A stretch of 6,120 nt of DNA from JBBDRW01 sp040905265 (lineage in GTDB: Bacteria; Bacteroidota; Rhodothermia; Balneolales; Balneolaceae): assembly GCA_040905265.1 (NCBI GenBank), contig JBBDRW010000099.1, forward strand, positions 1 to 6,120, written 5' to 3'. Below, in pieces: positions 1 to 5,739 of the stretch (within the stretch, counting starts at the first letter, position 1; each line of letters begins with the position of its first letter). A program made the translations under genes and the position numbers. The notes beneath the pieces were generated by a model. The model ran no database searches and had not been told where the DNA came from. It saw nothing but the letters and a program-made list of their open reading frames with translations.

Positions 1-429
1 GTCAACCATCGATTGAAGCAGCACAATTTTTTCGATGACGAAATGGATGACCTGAAAAAGCTGCGCCCGGGGCGCGCCTTCTATTATCTTTTTTGGCTGA
101 TTTATCAAATCCTGAAATCCGGATTCCAGGTAGCATTTGTCGTCCTTCGCCCGGGGCTTCCAACGAAAACTCAACTGATGACCTTTTCTGTCGACCTCCC
201 CAGCGCACACGCCAAAATGATTCTGGGAAATTCGATCACACTGACTCCCGGGACGCTTACGATAGATATCAGGGGAGATATGTTCACAGTACACGCATTG
301 ACTTCAGCATCGTTCGATGGTATCGTCAGCGATGAGATGCCGCGTCAGGTCTTAAAACTATTTTCAAATGAGGATCGGCCGGTTGTCCGCGATATCCGGT
401 TCCTGAATGCTTCCGGAGAGCCGAAATGA
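1..429 (+). CDS. mrpE: Na+/H+ antiporter subunit E (MrpE/MnhE), 5' partial
   Basis: This is the C-terminal part of the MNHE-family membrane subunit of the Mrp complex, which is needed for assembly and activity rather than being a channel itself. The frame is open from base 1 with no upstream stop. The visible protein starts with a charged stretch, followed by one membrane helix (codons about 25-47, FYYLFWLIYQILKSGFQVAF) and then a soluble alpha/beta domain. That domain holds the family hallmark NSITLTPGTLTIDI followed by VHAL. Family members are about 150-165 residues with two more helices at the N-terminus, so roughly 40 residues probably lie left of the window. A TTG at 13-15 could start a 138-residue protein, but that would lack those helices, so I read through to the edge. 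The stop overlaps the mrpF start as ATGA. Confidence 0.93.
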   Translation, partial: VNHRLKQHNFFDDEMDDLKKLRPGRAFYYLFWLIYQILKSGFQVAFVVLRPGLPTKTQLMTFSVDLPSAHAKMILGNSITLTPGTLTIDIRGDMFTVHALTSASFDGIVSDEMPRQVLKLFSNEDRPVVRDIRFLNASGEPK

Positions 430-698
430 CATCATTTTTTCTCTATAGCACGATTATCCTGACTGTTATCATCGCCGTTCCGCTGATTCGGGTCGTCAAG
501 GGGCCTACGATATACGACCGGCTGCTGGGAGCCAATGCAATTGCTACCAAAACGATTGTACTGGTCTGCCTGATCGGGTTCATGTACGGACGGATCGACA
601 TGTTTATTGACATCACCCTCGCCTATGCCATTCTGGGATTTATCGGGGTTCTGGCCATCGCCAAATTTGTAACTGCAAAACGGGTAGATGACCCATGA
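426..698 (+). CDS. mrpF: Na+/H+ antiporter subunit F (MrpF/MnhF)
   Basis: This is the small three-helix subunit F of the Mrp antiporter (MrpF_PhaF family), 90 residues and full length for the family. The helices lie at about residues 4-22, 38-55 and 60-83. The first cytoplasmic loop carries the diagnostic RVVKGPTIYDRLLGANAI (residues 22-39), with the conserved Asp31 and Arg32. A second conserved acidic residue, Asp62, opens the third helix (DITLAYAILGF). The ATG overlaps the mrpE stop by four bases and is preceded by GGAG at 415-418 with a 7-base spacing, so both coupling and a Shine-Dalgarno site support this start. The gene ends in an ATGA overlap with mrpG. In known Mrp complexes F packs with E, G and B, and loss of any of them abolishes transport. 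Confidence 0.96.
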   Translation: MTSFFLYSTIILTVIIAVPLIRVVKGPTIYDRLLGANAIATKTIVLVCLIGFMYGRIDMFIDITLAYAILGFIGVLAIAKFVTAKRVDDP

Positions 699-1024
699 GT
701 GAACTGCAACATATAGCAAGTATCCTGCTGATTGTAACCGGTATGTTCTTTATGCTGGCTGGCAGCATCGGGCTTCTTCGGCTGAAGGACTTTTACTCAA
801 GAACACATGCGGTCAGCAAATCTGACACACTGGGGATCCTTTTGGTTATAACCGGGCTGATTATATTTGAAGGGTTCACTATTAACAGTTTCAAACTCAG
901 CTTTATCGTGCTCTTTATCGCCCTCTCAAATCCAATCGGCAGCCATGCTTTGGCGAGAGCGGCGTTTCAGCGAGGGGTTAAACCACTCCTGGATGAGGAT
1001 CCGGAAACCGTCAGGGAGAAGTAA
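695..1024 (+). CDS. mrpG: Na+/H+ antiporter subunit G (MrpG/MnhG)
   Basis: This is subunit G of the Mrp antiporter (PhaG_MnhG_YufB family), 109 residues, a normal length. There are three hydrophobic helices at about residues 7-28, 45-63 and 65-83. The family signature GLLRLKDFYSRTHAVSKSDT spans residues 26-45, and NPIGSHALARAA lies at 79-90. The tail is short and acidic (DEDPETVREK). The ATG overlaps the mrpF stop as ATGA. I see no clear Shine-Dalgarno site upstream (CGGGTAGATGACCC), so initiation probably depends on ribosomes finishing mrpF. Position and motif leave little doubt about the family. The coupling ion cannot be told from this subunit. Confidence 0.96.
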   Translation: MSELQHIASILLIVTGMFFMLAGSIGLLRLKDFYSRTHAVSKSDTLGILLVITGLIIFEGFTINSFKLSFIVLFIALSNPIGSHALARAAFQRGVKPLLDEDPETVREK

Positions 1025-1026
1025 CC

Positions 1027-1272
1027 ATGTTTTGGGAAATTGAACTTATTCTTTATCTCTTTTTGATTATCACAGCGTTGGTTGCTCTGGAATCCAGGGA
1101 CCTGCTGGTGGCTGTTGTCATGCTTACGGTATTCAGCTTTACCATGGCACTGCTTTTTGTAACAATGGGAGCTGTGGATGTAGGTTTTACAGAAGCGGTC
1201 ATCGGGGCTGGAGTTACCGGTATCCTCTTCGTCATTGCTATATTTCAAACGAAATTAAAAACAAAAGATTGA
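1027..1272 (+). CDS. mbhD: MbhD/DUF4040-type subunit (equivalent to part of the MrpA C-terminus)
   Basis: This 81-residue membrane protein matches the MbhD domain (DUF4040), which in classical Mrp systems sits inside the C-terminal half of MrpA and in archaeal MBH is its own gene. Three helices are visible, at about residues 5-21, 26-46 and 53-73. The signature is AVDVGFTEAVIGAGVTGILF (residues 49-68), with conserved Asp51 and Glu56 beside the third helix. The ATG follows the mrpG stop by two bases and has AGGGAG at 1013-1018, eight bases upstream. The gene ends in a TTGA overlap with the next gene. The symbol is given by homology to the MBH subunit and does not imply hydrogenase activity; automated annotation often calls these proteins DUF4040 or Na+/H+ antiporter MnhB subunit-related. 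Confidence 0.9.
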   Translation: MFWEIELILYLFLIITALVALESRDLLVAVVMLTVFSFTMALLFVTMGAVDVGFTEAVIGAGVTGILFVIAIFQTKLKTKD

Positions 1273-1577
1273 AAGCAATCAAAGTTCTCATACTGCTCGC
1301 GTTTGCCGGACTCATGATCTACGCTTCTCTCGACTTGCCCTACAGAGGTGATCCGGATAATCAGATGAATGTGGAACGAAGCATCACCGACACACCGGTT
1401 GCCGGCAATTACTATGTTCAGGAAGCATATCATGATGCACATACACCCAACTTTGTCACCGTTATCCTGGGAGACTACAGAAGTGTGGATACACTGGGTG
1501 AGCAGGTCGTCATCTTTTCAGCCGGACTGATCTGCCTTCTTATTCTGAGAAGATTCCGAGAGGAGGATGAGGGATGA
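1269..1577 (+). CDS. mbhE: MbhE-type subunit (equivalent to the MrpA C-terminal end), TTG start
   Basis: This 102-residue protein corresponds to the MbhE domain, which follows MbhD at the end of fused MrpA proteins and is a separate gene in MBH-type operons. It has an N-terminal helix (residues 5-20), a hydrophilic extracytoplasmic stretch rich in Asp and Asn (22-58), the diagnostic NFVTVILGDYRSVDTLGE (61-78; Asp69, Arg71, Asp74 and Glu78 are the usual conserved positions), a second helix (79-93) and a charged RRFREEDEG tail. The chosen start is TTG at 1269, which overlaps the upstream TGA as TTGA. No ATG or GTG lies nearby in frame upstream and there is no good Shine-Dalgarno site, so translation is probably coupled to the preceding gene. 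The stop overlaps mrpB as ATGA. Confidence 0.88.
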   Translation: MKAIKVLILLAFAGLMIYASLDLPYRGDPDNQMNVERSITDTPVAGNYYVQEAYHDAHTPNFVTVILGDYRSVDTLGEQVVIFSAGLICLLILRRFREEDEG

Positions 1578-2017
1578 AAACACAGTTTGACAGCCCGATT
1601 GTATTGCTCGGCAGCCGATTGCTCAGCCCTTATATCATGATGTTCGGATTGTATGTGATTTTTCACGGCCACTATAGCCCCGGCGGAGGATTTCAGGGAG
1701 GGACCCTGCTCGCGGCATCCATCATTCTGATCCGGCTCTCCAGCGGGCGGATGATTTCAAGGCTTCATCTTGCGGAGAAGGTCACAACCCCGATGGCAGC
1801 CATCGGGGTCATCATCTATTTTGCAACCGGGATTACTTCGATGCTGTTCGGCAGTTATTTTCTGGACTATGCTGCACTCCCGTTCCCCGGGGGGCTTGAT
1901 CCCGCCTATCTTCGATTTTACGGAATCCTGATCATTGAAATTGGCATCGGCCTTGCGGTGATGGCTATTCTCATCATGATTTATGACAATATGGTACAGG
2001 GAGAGGATTATGACTGA
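1574..2017 (+). CDS. mrpB: Na+/H+ antiporter subunit B (MrpB/MnhB domain)
   Basis: This is the MnhB-domain membrane subunit, 147 residues, full length. Four helices are visible at about residues 12-30, 42-56, 70-93 and 114-138. The signature FHGHYSPGGGFQGG occupies residues 30-43. The ATG overlaps the MbhE-type gene's stop as ATGA and is preceded by a perfect AGGAGG at 1561-1566 with seven bases of spacing, one of the strongest ribosome-binding sites in the window. In classical Mrp operons mrpB follows mrpA; here it directly follows the two small genes that replace MrpA's C-terminus, keeping the same domain order MbhD-MbhE-MnhB. It ends in an eight-base overlap with mrpC. Confidence 0.95.
   Translation: MKTQFDSPIVLLGSRLLSPYIMMFGLYVIFHGHYSPGGGFQGGTLLAASIILIRLSSGRMISRLHLAEKVTTPMAAIGVIIYFATGITSMLFGSYFLDYAALPFPGGLDPAYLRFYGILIIEIGIGLAVMAILIMIYDNMVQGEDYD
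2000..2006 (+). promoter_or_regulatory. Ribosome-binding site that sets the mrpC start
   Basis: The purine run GGAGAGG lies just ahead of the ATG at 2010. The in-frame ATG at 1983 has no such site and would add nine polar residues (MTIWYRERI) unlike the MrpC/NuoK N-terminus, so this site favours 2010. Confidence 0.55.
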
Positions 2018-2381
2018 TTTTATACTTGGCCACTATGCATATTGGATGACGGTTCTTTTACTCTGTATCGGGTTGTATGGTATCCTGATGAAAAAGAACC
2101 TTGTAAAAAAAACCATCGGGCTCTCCATCATTCAAATCTCCGTCATTCTTTTTTTCGTGTCGGTCGCATCCAAATGGGAAGCTACCGTACCTGTTCTGGA
2201 CCCGGCTCTGCCTACTTCAGATGTATCGGCCTATCTCAATCCGCTCCCTCACACATTGATGCTGACTGCAATTGTCGTCGGGGTAGCCACTCTGGGGGTC
2301 GCTTTTTCACTATTGATCGCTATCTACAGGCGGTACAAAACATTGGACGAAGAAGAAATCTTAAATCAGATCAATGATTGA
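2010..2381 (+). CDS. mrpC: Na+/H+ antiporter subunit C (MrpC/MnhC, NuoK-like)
   Basis: This is the NuoK-like subunit of the Mrp antiporter, 123 residues from the ATG at 2010. Three helices lie at about residues 9-26, 33-52 and 80-106. The family stretch GLYGILMKKNLVKKTIGLSI runs from 21 to 40, and NPLPHTLMLTAIVVGVATLG from 77 to 96. His81 stands where many MrpC proteins have Gln (PLPQAL). As I recall, His occurs in MBH-like members, so I take it as a subgroup mark. The tail is charged (RRYKTLDEEEI). A longer version from 1983 is possible but lies deep inside mrpB and lacks a ribosome-binding site. The gene overlaps mrpB and mrpD by eight bases each. In structures of the family, C links the antiporter subunit D to the small-subunit cluster. 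Confidence 0.95.
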   Translation: MTDFILGHYAYWMTVLLLCIGLYGILMKKNLVKKTIGLSIIQISVILFFVSVASKWEATVPVLDPALPTSDVSAYLNPLPHTLMLTAIVVGVATLGVAFSLLIAIYRRYKTLDEEEILNQIND

Positions 2382-3867
2382 GTCGCACATTCCGGCACTG
2401 ATTGCCTTTAACTATCTGGCATTTGCTGTACTTATTACACTTCTGGGAGTGTGGAAGAGACAGCTCTGCCAGCCGCTTGCCGTACTTGGAGCCGGGATCT
2501 CTTCCCTGATGTCGATCTATGGCTTTATTACGTACATCAATGGCGGCGGCATACTTCGGTACTATTTCGGAGGGTGGGAACCTCCTGTCGGAATTGAATT
2601 TGTCTACGATGGCCTCTCTGCATTTTTTGTACTCGTCATCAACTGCATCGCTTTTCTGGTCCTTCTCCACTCATATCAGATTTCAAAACGTGAGTTCCCG
2701 TACAAGCGAATGGCCTATTACAGCCTTGCGATGCTGATGATGCTCGGCTTTAACGGTATGGTACTGACGGGCGACCTCTTCAACCTTTATGTCTTTCTTG
2801 AGATCTCCTCCCTGTCAAGCTACGCCCTTATTTCAAATGGTGATAAACCGGCACCTGTAGCCGCATTCCGATATCTGATCGTTGGTACCATCGGCGGCAC
2901 TCTCTACTTGCTGGGAGTAGGGTTTCTCTACACCGTTACCGGAACACTCAATATTATCGATATGATGGCTCTTTTGCCATCCTATACCGGCAATACAGCT
3001 GTCATTGCTGCCTCTCTGCTGATGGTTACCGGGATCGGTGTAAAAGCGGCGCTGTTCCCCATGCATGGTTGGTTGCCGGACTCCTATACCTTTGCAAACT
3101 CAACATCCTCGACACTCATTGCACCGATCGGCACAAAAGTAGCGGCCTATGTTCTGGTGAGAGTTATTCTCTTTTTGTTTGGAATTGAACTGCTGGATCA
3201 GGCCATACCGCTCACAACCATTCTGGGCACACTGGCAGCGGCAGGAATTCTCTACGGTTCCATTATGGCGATTGCCCAGACAGAGATGAAGAAGATGCTG
3301 GCCTACAGCAGTATTTCACAAATCGGTTACATTATTCTCGGAATCAGCCTGGGGAACCTGTTCGGTTTTATCGGTGCCATTCTGCACGTTTTGAATCATG
3401 CGGTAATGAAAGCGTGTCTGTTTATGACTGCCGGTAATCTCCGGATGAAAGAGGGCCACTCCGACATCCGACTCTTTGACGACTCTTACAGGAAAAAATA
3501 TCCCTGGACGATGTTTGCTTTCTCCACGGCCGCCATCTCGATGGTCGGCCTCCCTCCCCTTGCCGGGTTCTTCAGTAAATGGTATCTGGCGCTTGGAACC
3601 ATCGAAGCAGGTAACTGGATTTTTCTGGCAGTGATTCTGATCAGTTCGCTCCTGAACGCCGTCTACTTTTTCCGAATCCTTGAAAAGGTCTACATGAAGA
3701 ACCCTGAGGTGGAAAATGAACCGGAAACCGAACCAAAACCGGTTGTCAATAACGAGGGTTCCTTCTCAATGTTGCTGCCAACAACTGTGCTCGCCATCGC
3801 TCTTTTTCTGATTGGCCTGCTGAACGTTGCCATTGTAGTTGCTATTACAAATATGTACCCGTTATGA
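2374..3867 (+). CDS. mrpD: MrpD-type antiporter subunit (proton/cation-translocating, first copy)
   Basis: This 497-residue polytopic protein of the Proton_antipo_M (NuoL/M/N) family, about 14 helices, translocates H+ or cations across the cytoplasmic membrane. The ion-path charges are present: Glu143 in TM5 (GDLFNLYVFLEISSLSSYA), Lys224 in TM7 (GVKAALFPMHGWLPD), Lys255 in TM8 (GTKVAAYVLVR), His338, His342 and Lys346 (HVLNHAVMKACLF), and Lys402 in TM12 (GLPPLAGFFSKWYLA). The TKVxxYxLxR form in TM8 is typical of MrpD rather than MrpA. Oddities: the segment after the TM7 HGWLPD reads SYTFANSTSSTL, lacking the prolines usual here, and residues 443-462 form an acidic, Pro-rich loop before the last helix. 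The start overlaps mrpC by eight bases with no clear Shine-Dalgarno site. NuoN-like naming is possible, but the context supports Mrp. Confidence 0.94.
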   Translation: MIESHIPALIAFNYLAFAVLITLLGVWKRQLCQPLAVLGAGISSLMSIYGFITYINGGGILRYYFGGWEPPVGIEFVYDGLSAFFVLVINCIAFLVLLHSYQISKREFPYKRMAYYSLAMLMMLGFNGMVLTGDLFNLYVFLEISSLSSYALISNGDKPAPVAAFRYLIVGTIGGTLYLLGVGFLYTVTGTLNIIDMMALLPSYTGNTAVIAASLLMVTGIGVKAALFPMHGWLPDSYTFANSTSSTLIAPIGTKVAAYVLVRVILFLFGIELLDQAIPLTTILGTLAAAGILYGSIMAIAQTEMKKMLAYSSISQIGYIILGISLGNLFGFIGAILHVLNHAVMKACLFMTAGNLRMKEGHSDIRLFDDSYRKKYPWTMFAFSTAAISMVGLPPLAGFFSKWYLALGTIEAGNWIFLAVILISSLLNAVYFFRILEKVYMKNPEVENEPETEPKPVVNNEGSFSMLLPTTVLAIALFLIGLLNVAIVVAITNMYPL

Positions 3868-4016
3868 AAACCGGCCGATTACACCCAATTTCAGATTCAG
3901 TCGCGGGTCTGCAACCTGCAGTACAGCGGGGTGTTTCAATACAAACAGCCAGGGAGAGAACCTCTCCTTTTCACGCCGGTAACTCCGATTCAGTTATTCT
4001 GATTACTCAAGTTTAA
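3864..4016 (+). CDS. Possible 50-residue ORF coupled to mrpD (uncertain)
   Basis: An ATG overlapping the mrpD stop as ATGA opens a 50-codon frame ending in TAA at 4014-4016 and filling most of the only gap in the operon. The predicted peptide begins MKTGRLHPISDSVAG and is polar and basic with no membrane helix, unlike every neighbour. The tetrapeptide SDSV occurs twice (residues 10-13 and 41-44), both from the 8-base repeat GATTCAGT, 93 bases apart. I recognise no family. For it: stop-start coupling of the kind used throughout this operon. Against it: a 50-codon open frame is not rare by chance, the composition is unlike an Mrp subunit, and a hairpin sits inside it. It may equally be non-coding spacer. 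Confidence 0.22.
   Translation: MKTGRLHPISDSVAGLQPAVQRGVSIQTARERTSPFHAGNSDSVILITQV
3951..3969 (+). terminator. Small hairpin, at most a weak terminator or processing site
   Basis: AGGGAGAG (3951-3958) can pair with CTCTCCTT (3962-3969) around the three-base loop AAC, giving an eight-pair stem with one G-U. Only two more T residues follow before C, so it is not a convincing intrinsic terminator. A role in partial attenuation or mRNA processing between the two antiporter genes is conceivable but not shown. Confidence 0.2.
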
Positions 4017-4017
4017 T
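3989..4017 (+). promoter_or_regulatory. Poor candidate promoter before the second antiporter gene
   Basis: TTTAAT at 4012-4017 resembles a -10 element. Seventeen bases upstream lies TTCAGT (3989-3994), which matches a -35 consensus at only half its positions. If used, the transcript would have a leader of roughly 15 bases and no Shine-Dalgarno site. It is listed because it lies in the only gap in the operon; sequence support is weak. Confidence 0.15.
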
Positions 4018-4037
4018 CCTGATTCACGACGATCCAA

Positions 4038-5522
4038 ATGGAACTTACATTTGTACCTTTATATGCAGTGTTGATTTCGCTTGCTGCGGTTCCGCTGATT
4101 CTGATCAGCTCGGGCAAGCCGAACCTGCGTGAATTCTGGACGATCCTGGCTTCGGTCATCAAATTCGGGCTGGTGATGCTGTTACTTCCGACAGCGATAC
4201 AGGGTGGCACAGTTGAGATTACACTTCTGGAAATCGCTCCGGATATTCCACTGCTGTTGAGGGCCGACCCATTCGGGATCTATTTTGCAATAATAGCCTC
4301 CGGCCTCTGGTTCTTCACCTCTTTCTACTCGATCGGGTACATGCGAAATGCCGGAGAGAAGAAACAGACACGCTACTTTGCGAGTTTTGCAGTCTGCCTC
4401 TCGGCAACCATCGGGATCGCATTCTCGGGCAACCTGCTGACGTTTATCATCTTTTATGAAATTCTGACCATTGCCACCTATCCGCTGGTGATCCACAAAG
4501 AGACCGCAAAGGCGATCCGTGCCGGCCGTAAATATCTCGCCTACACACTGACTGCCGGCCTGCTGCTCATAGCGGCAGCCGGGCTGACCTGGCACTTTAC
4601 AGGTACTCTTGAATTCCGGCCCGGAGGAGTCTTTACAGGTACCTCCCTCTCACAACCGGTGATGATCTCCATTTTCCTTCTCTTTTTCGGCGGAGTGGCC
4701 GTAAAAGCCGGTGTGATGCCGCTTCACAGCTGGCTCCCGTCGGCGATGGCTGCACCGACACCGGTCAGCGCATTACTGCACGCTGTTGCTGTCGTGAAAT
4801 CAGGAGTATTCGGGGTGATACGGGTCATCGGCTATATATTCGGAACAGAAACGATGGTTGATTTCGGGTTGAATGATATCGTACTGGTTCTGGCCGGCAT
4901 CACCATCATCGTCGCCTCCCTTCTGGCTTTTGCCCAGGACAATCTGAAACGCCGGCTCGCCTACTCTACTGTCGGGCACCTCTCCTACATTGTGCTGGGA
5001 GCTGCTCTGATTACTACACTTGGTATGACCGGAAGTATCATGCATATCGCTGCCCATGCCACCATGAAGATCACTCTCTTTTTCTGTGCCGGTGCGATCT
5101 ATGTAAATCTTCACAAAGAGAATATCAGTGAATTGAACGGCATCGCAAAAGTGATGCCCTGGACCATGGGGGCTTTTGTCATCGGGTCGATGGGGCTTGC
5201 CGGAATCCCTCCGATCAACGGGTTTGTGAGCAAGTGGTTCCTGATTTCCGGTTCACTTGAAGGGGGGATGTGGATTCCGGTAGTTATATTTGTTATCAGC
5301 GGTCTTTTGAATGTCGGGTACTTCTTTCCCATTATTCAACGAGCCTATTTCAGAAAGGGTGACGAGAGCCTGTCGGGATATGGCGAAGCATCGCCGTTTA
5401 TGGTTGTCCCCATTGTCATTACAGCAACCTTGTCTGTTCTCTTCGGATTGTTCCCCGACCTTTTCTTTCATTTCCATGAACTGGCAAGTTCCATTGCCGT
5501 AATCATATTCTCCGGAGGTTAA
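4038..5522 (+). CDS. NuoL/MrpA-type antiporter subunit (second copy)
   Basis: This 494-residue, roughly 14-helix Proton_antipo_M protein has a TM7-TM8 region reading PLHSWLPSAMAAPTPVSALL followed by HAVAVVKSGVFGVIR. That is the NuoL/MrpA pattern, so I infer it stands in for the antiporter half of MrpA, without MrpA's C-terminal MbhD and MbhE domains. Ion-path residues present: Glu141 in TM5 (FIIFYEILTIATYPLV), Lys223 in TM7 (AVKAGVMPLHSWLP), His248 and Lys254 in TM8, His336, His340 and Lys344 (HIAAHATMKITLFF), and Lys399 in TM12 (GIPPINGFVSKWFL). It ends soon after the last helix, so there is no room for a NuoL-type lateral helix. An in-frame stop at 4020-4022 makes the ATG at 4038 the first credible start, but no Shine-Dalgarno site precedes it. 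Common database names are MrpD family or complex I subunit 5 family protein. Confidence 0.92.
   Translation: MELTFVPLYAVLISLAAVPLILISSGKPNLREFWTILASVIKFGLVMLLLPTAIQGGTVEITLLEIAPDIPLLLRADPFGIYFAIIASGLWFFTSFYSIGYMRNAGEKKQTRYFASFAVCLSATIGIAFSGNLLTFIIFYEILTIATYPLVIHKETAKAIRAGRKYLAYTLTAGLLLIAAAGLTWHFTGTLEFRPGGVFTGTSLSQPVMISIFLLFFGGVAVKAGVMPLHSWLPSAMAAPTPVSALLHAVAVVKSGVFGVIRVIGYIFGTETMVDFGLNDIVLVLAGITIIVASLLAFAQDNLKRRLAYSTVGHLSYIVLGAALITTLGMTGSIMHIAAHATMKITLFFCAGAIYVNLHKENISELNGIAKVMPWTMGAFVIGSMGLAGIPPINGFVSKWFLISGSLEGGMWIPVVIFVISGLLNVGYFFPIIQRAYFRKGDESLSGYGEASPFMVVPIVITATLSVLFGLFPDLFFHFHELASSIAVIIFSGG
5514..5519 (+). promoter_or_regulatory. Strong ribosome-binding site of the 71-residue gene
   Basis: GGAGGT ends at the TAA of the preceding antiporter gene, four bases before the ATG at 5524. 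It supports real translation of this small gene. Confidence 0.65.
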
Positions 5523-5523
5523 C

Positions 5524-5739
5524 ATGAAAACGTGGCATTGGGCTCTGCTCGGGCTGCTGACACTGATCAGCCTGATTCTCGAATTTACGCTGTTGAGCGG
5601 CTATGACTCACACTGGTGGAATGCCATTCCGGGGTTCTACATTATCTGGGGTTTTGCGTGCTCTGTTTTTATCATCTATGTCTCGAAATGGATAGGCAAA
5701 TTATTCCTGTTTAGAAACGAATCCTACTATGATCACTGA
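5524..5739 (+). CDS. Small two-helix membrane protein of the antiporter operon
   Basis: This is a 71-residue protein of unknown function, placed between two antiporter-subunit genes. It has two membrane helices (about residues 5-24 and 37-57) joined by a short polar, aromatic loop (SHWWNAIPGFY, 29-39), and ends in RNESYYDH. Glu20 lies in or at the end of helix 1 and Lys55 near the end of helix 2, so a functional charged pair is possible. From memory, small proteins with WW-x(2)-IPGF and a C-terminal YYD accompany this kind of Mrp cluster in other bacteria, which would make it a conserved accessory subunit; I cannot confirm that here. It starts one base after the previous stop with a strong ribosome-binding site, and overlaps the next gene by 11 bases. 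It is not recognisably MbhI or NuoK. Confidence 0.82.
   Translation: MKTWHWALLGLLTLISLILEFTLLSGYDSHWWNAIPGFYIIWGFACSVFIIYVSKWIGKLFLFRNESYYDH

Larger units (their letters stand above)
3868..4037 (+). other. 170-base break in the overlapping operon
   Basis: This is the only real intergenic stretch in the window; all other junctions overlap or are one or two bases apart. It lies exactly between the MrpD-type and the MrpA/NuoL-type antiporter genes. It contains the 50-codon frame, a short hairpin (3951-3969), a direct repeat GATTCAGT at 3894-3901 and 3987-3994 with a further GATTCA at 4021-4026, and an AT-rich end. I see no tRNA, no mobile-element end, no long inverted repeat and no Shine-Dalgarno site before the ATG at 4038. 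Confidence 0.6.

Noticed and set aside
13..429. TTG at 13 as the true start of mrpE
   Set aside because: The frame stays open to base 1, and a protein starting there would lack the N-terminal helices normal for MrpE. A 5'-truncated gene is the simpler reading.
1983..2009. Upstream ATG at 1983 as the mrpC start
   Set aside because: It lies 35 bases inside mrpB, has no ribosome-binding site and adds a polar stretch not expected in MrpC. The ATG at 2010 has GGAGAGG upstream.
2042..2377. Open frame of 111 codons within mrpC in another frame
   Set aside because: It lies wholly inside a well-recognised gene, and its product is polar with many Arg, Ser and His residues. It is a frame shadow.
3720..3746. 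AACCG...CGGTT inverted repeat inside mrpD
   Set aside because: It is a short stem inside coding sequence, explained by repeated Glu, Thr and Pro codons. No T-run follows.
4182..4595. Minus-strand open frame of 137 codons
   Set aside because: It is antisense to the second antiporter gene with a shadow-like composition and no recognisable motif. The same reasoning applies to the other minus-strand frames.
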